The notes below the pieces were generated by a model that saw only the letters and a list, made by a program, of their open reading frames with translations, did no database searches and was not told where the DNA came from. This document shows positions 5,736 to 8,171 of a DNA stretch of 8,171 bases, piece after piece; the stretch's first letter is position 1, and each line of letters starts with the position of its first letter. Both the position numbers and the translations under genes were made by a program. The stretch lies in the NCBI GenBank assembly GCA_025455345.1, contig JALOMS010000185.1, positions 7,606 to 15,776 on the forward strand, read 5' to 3'. This DNA comes from Thermoflexibacter sp. GTDB taxonomy: Bacteria > Bacteroidota > Bacteroidia > Cytophagales > Thermoflexibacteraceae.

Positions 5736-5752
5736 AAATAAAATTAATTTAT

Positions 5753-8155
5753 ATGAAAACTAACTTTTTAAGTATTGGGGGTAAAGCCCTGATAGTAGGC
5801 TCGTTATTCTATTTTTTAAGCGTATTTTTCTATACGGCATTTGCCCAAACTGCGAATACGCAAACGGTCAAGGGTCGCCTGCTCGATACCCAATCCAAAT
5901 CTCCACTCATAGGGGCTACGGTCGTGGTCGTGGGTTCGTCCCCACTGATTGGTGTTACAACTGATAACGAAGGCTATTACAAACTTCCAAATGTTCCTTT
6001 TGGTCGCGTAACTTTGAAGATTTCTTACATCGGCTACGAGGAGCAAGTAGTTCCAAATGTGTTAGTTACCTCTGGGAAGGAAGTCATCATGAACTTTGAG
6101 TTGGTAGAAAGCCTCACTACTTTGGAGGCAGTAGAAATCAAAGCGGACAATGGGGAAGAAAAAGGTACGCTCAACAATGAAATGATTACGGTCAGTGCCA
6201 GAACGTTCAACTTAGAGGAAACGCGCCGCTACGCAGGTAGCCGCAACGACCCTGCGCGCATGGCTTCCAACTTTGCTGGGGTGGTGGGCAACAACGACTC
6301 CCGCAACGACATCGTGATTCGCGGCAACTCTCCTACGGGTTTATTGTGGAGAATGGAAGGGGTGGACATTCCGAACCCCAGCCACTTTGGGGCGTTGGGA
6401 GCAACAGGCGGTCCCGTAAGTATGCTCAATAACAACGTTTTAGACAAATCTGACTTCATTACAGGTGCTTTCCCTGCCATGTACGGCAATGCAACGGCGG
6501 GGGTGTTTGACTTGCAAATGCGTTCTGGGAACAATGAAAAAAGGGAATATACAGGGCAGTTGGGCTTCAACGGTTTTGAGTTGGGTGCGGAAGGACCTTT
6601 TTCCAAAAATTCAAGAGCCTCCTATTTAGTGAATTACCGCTACTCTGCTTTGGGTGTTTTTGGCAAATTGGGTTTAAATTTAGGCACAGGCAGTTCCGTT
6701 CCCGATTACCAAGACGTGAGTTTTAAAATAGACATTCCAACTACCAAAGCGGGCAGATTTACGCTTTTTGGCATAGGCGGGAAAAGCAAAATTACCTTAA
6801 AACCAGAAACAAGTGATGACAATATTTATGGCGACAGCACCCAACAAGGTTACTACGCTACGCACTCTGGCATGGTCGGTTTTTCTCACTTATATTTCTT
6901 TAATTCAAAGACTTACGGCAAATTGACTGTGGCGGCAACCTCTTCGGCTGTGTCTAACTTGAACGACTCAATCAGCACAGAAAACAAAGTTCCATTCAAT
7001 ATTTGGGATGACCAATCTGCCCAAAATCGCTTGACGGTGAACTACGCTTTGAATACAAAATTCAGTGCCAAAAGCAATTTGAGTGTGGGTTTCTTTGCTC
7101 ACCGCTTGGGTTTTGACTACAAGACCACTTTTTGGCGAGCCTCAAAGAAATCTTATGAGAAACTCAATGATAATCAAGGAGATACTTATTTGATGAATGG
7201 TTATGCCCAATGGCAGTACAAGTTTAGCCCTTCTCTTACCATGAATGCAGGACTTCACTACCAGCACTTTGCGCTAAATGGCAGTAAATCAATAGAGCCA
7301 CGTTTTGGTTTGCGCTACCAATTAGCACAAAATCAGTCGCTTAACTTTGCCTTTGGTATGCACAGTCAGTTAGCACCCTTGCAAGCCTACTTTACCAAAA
7401 CACGTTTGGACAATGGAAATTACATAGAAACCAATCAAAATTTAGGGTTTAGCAAGAGCAATCACTACATTGTTTCTTACGACAATCGCCTGTCCCAAAC
7501 GCTAAGAATGAAAGTAGAGGCATACTATCAAAACCTTTACAATGTGCCTGTTACGCAAAGACCTACTTACGTTTCTTCCTTGAATTTTGGCGCAGATTTC
7601 AGCGTGCCTGACGTAGATAGCTTGGTAAACAACGGCACAGGAACAAATTACGGTTTGGAATTTACCTTAGAAAAGTTTTATGACAAGGGCTATTATTTCT
7701 TGGCAACCGCTTCTTTGTTTGATTCTAAGTTTGCAGGGAGCAATGGCATAGTCAAAAATACGGCTTTTAATAACAACTATGTGTTCAACTTTTTGGCAGG
7801 TAAAGAGTTCAAAGTGAGCAAGAAAGGCGTGCTAAGTTTGGATACCAAAGTTACGCTTGCGGGTGGCAGACGCTACACACCACTTAACGTAGAAGCCTCC
7901 CAAGCAAAAGGCGAAGCAGTTTATTATGAAGACCAATTTAACGACAAGCAGTTCAACGACTACTTCCGTTGGGACGTAAAACTGACTTACAGACGCAACG
8001 GAAAGAAAACCATGCAAGAATGGTTTATAGACGTGCAAAATGTATTGAATACTCAAAACGTATTTTTCCAATATTTTGACGCAAAAAACTCCGCACAACG
8101 CACTGTTTACCAGTTAGGTCTGTTCCCCAATGTGAATTATAGAATACAGTTTTAG
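5753..8155 (+). CDS. TonB-dependent outer-membrane receptor with carboxypeptidase-regulatory-like domain
   Basis: This 800-aa outer-membrane protein imports an unidentified ligand using energy from TonB. The signal peptide is residues 1-31 (cleavage after TAFA). A carboxypeptidase-regulatory-like (CNA-B type) domain follows at about 38-118, with VKGRLLDTQSKSPLIGATV and DNEGYYKLPNVPFGRVTL as its typical strands. The plug domain is about 145-258, with DIVIRGNSP, WRMEGVDIPNP and FPAMYGNATAGVFDL motifs. The rest is a beta-barrel of alternating aromatic/polar strands ending in the expected terminal aromatic (NYRIQF). The size is at the small end for Bacteroidota TonB-dependent receptors. No SusD-like partner follows in the 16 bases left, so it may not be a SusC-type glycan importer. 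It shares its upstream element with the amine oxidase gene. No start alternative fits better, since the ATG at 5753 begins the signal peptide. There are no frameshifts or missing parts. Confidence 0.9.
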   Translation: MKTNFLSIGGKALIVGSLFYFLSVFFYTAFAQTANTQTVKGRLLDTQSKSPLIGATVVVVGSSPLIGVTTDNEGYYKLPNVPFGRVTLKISYIGYEEQVVPNVLVTSGKEVIMNFELVESLTTLEAVEIKADNGEEKGTLNNEMITVSARTFNLEETRRYAGSRNDPARMASNFAGVVGNNDSRNDIVIRGNSPTGLLWRMEGVDIPNPSHFGALGATGGPVSMLNNNVLDKSDFITGAFPAMYGNATAGVFDLQMRSGNNEKREYTGQLGFNGFELGAEGPFSKNSRASYLVNYRYSALGVFGKLGLNLGTGSSVPDYQDVSFKIDIPTTKAGRFTLFGIGGKSKITLKPETSDDNIYGDSTQQGYYATHSGMVGFSHLYFFNSKTYGKLTVAATSSAVSNLNDSISTENKVPFNIWDDQSAQNRLTVNYALNTKFSAKSNLSVGFFAHRLGFDYKTTFWRASKKSYEKLNDNQGDTYLMNGYAQWQYKFSPSLTMNAGLHYQHFALNGSKSIEPRFGLRYQLAQNQSLNFAFGMHSQLAPLQAYFTKTRLDNGNYIETNQNLGFSKSNHYIVSYDNRLSQTLRMKVEAYYQNLYNVPVTQRPTYVSSLNFGADFSVPDVDSLVNNGTGTNYGLEFTLEKFYDKGYYFLATASLFDSKFAGSNGIVKNTAFNNNYVFNFLAGKEFKVSKKGVLSLDTKVTLAGGRRYTPLNVEASQAKGEAVYYEDQFNDKQFNDYFRWDVKLTYRRNGKKTMQEWFIDVQNVLNTQNVFFQYFDAKNSAQRTVYQLGLFPNVNYRIQF

Positions 8156-8171
8156 GGTTTATCGATTCAGA

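Noticed and set aside
5900..5953. Repeated SPLIG motif in the receptor N-terminus (residues 50-54 and 63-67)
   Set aside because: This is a normal pattern of the carboxypeptidase-regulatory-like domain, not an internal duplication.
6229..6606. Minus-strand frame of 125 codons inside the receptor gene
   Set aside because: It is a shadow: the plus strand there encodes the well-recognised plug domain.

Overview
The window looks like a Bacteroidota chromosome, probably of the Cytophagales type. The signs are a TonB-dependent receptor with an N-terminal carboxypeptidase-regulatory-like domain, an RHS core of the short form common in that phylum, start codons without a clear Shine-Dalgarno sequence, and several TAnnTTTG boxes (the Bacteroidota -7 promoter element). 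The genus is not determined.

Left part (1-2992, + strand): four tightly packed genes that could be one transcript. They are the last 55 codons of an unrecognised gene; a secreted protein joining an RHS core tip to an HExxH metallopeptidase-like C-terminus (candidate polymorphic toxin); an overlapping predicted lipoprotein (candidate immunity protein); and a secreted transglutaminase-like protein. From about 560 to 2290 the DNA is strikingly AT-rich, with sampled 60-base lines at 20-22% GC against 53-57% on either side. The edges fall just after the RHS core and inside the transglutaminase-like gene, as if a toxin/immunity cassette had been exchanged.

Middle (2993-4160): an intergenic stretch with an octamer repeat and a 10-codon start-like remnant, then one unrecognised 199-aa gene on the minus strand, then a 350-base gene-free region. 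That region holds a divergent promoter candidate and copy A of a 92-base element.

Right part (4161-8155, + strand): a predicted Tat-exported, lipid-anchored flavin amine oxidase, followed by an 800-aa TonB-dependent outer-membrane receptor. The same 92-base element (copy B, 72/92 identical with no gaps) lies in front of the receptor. The two genes therefore probably have separate promoters under one regulator. The element has an A-tract, a CCCC/GGGG dyad flowing into AGGGGTAAAC, an ACGAAAAC block and an AAGTTC-N14-GAACTT inverted repeat that ends where the -33 promoter box should be. This duplicated control element is the strongest unexplained signal in the window; the RHS/metallopeptidase cassette is second. 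No tRNA, rRNA, CRISPR array or insertion sequence was seen.
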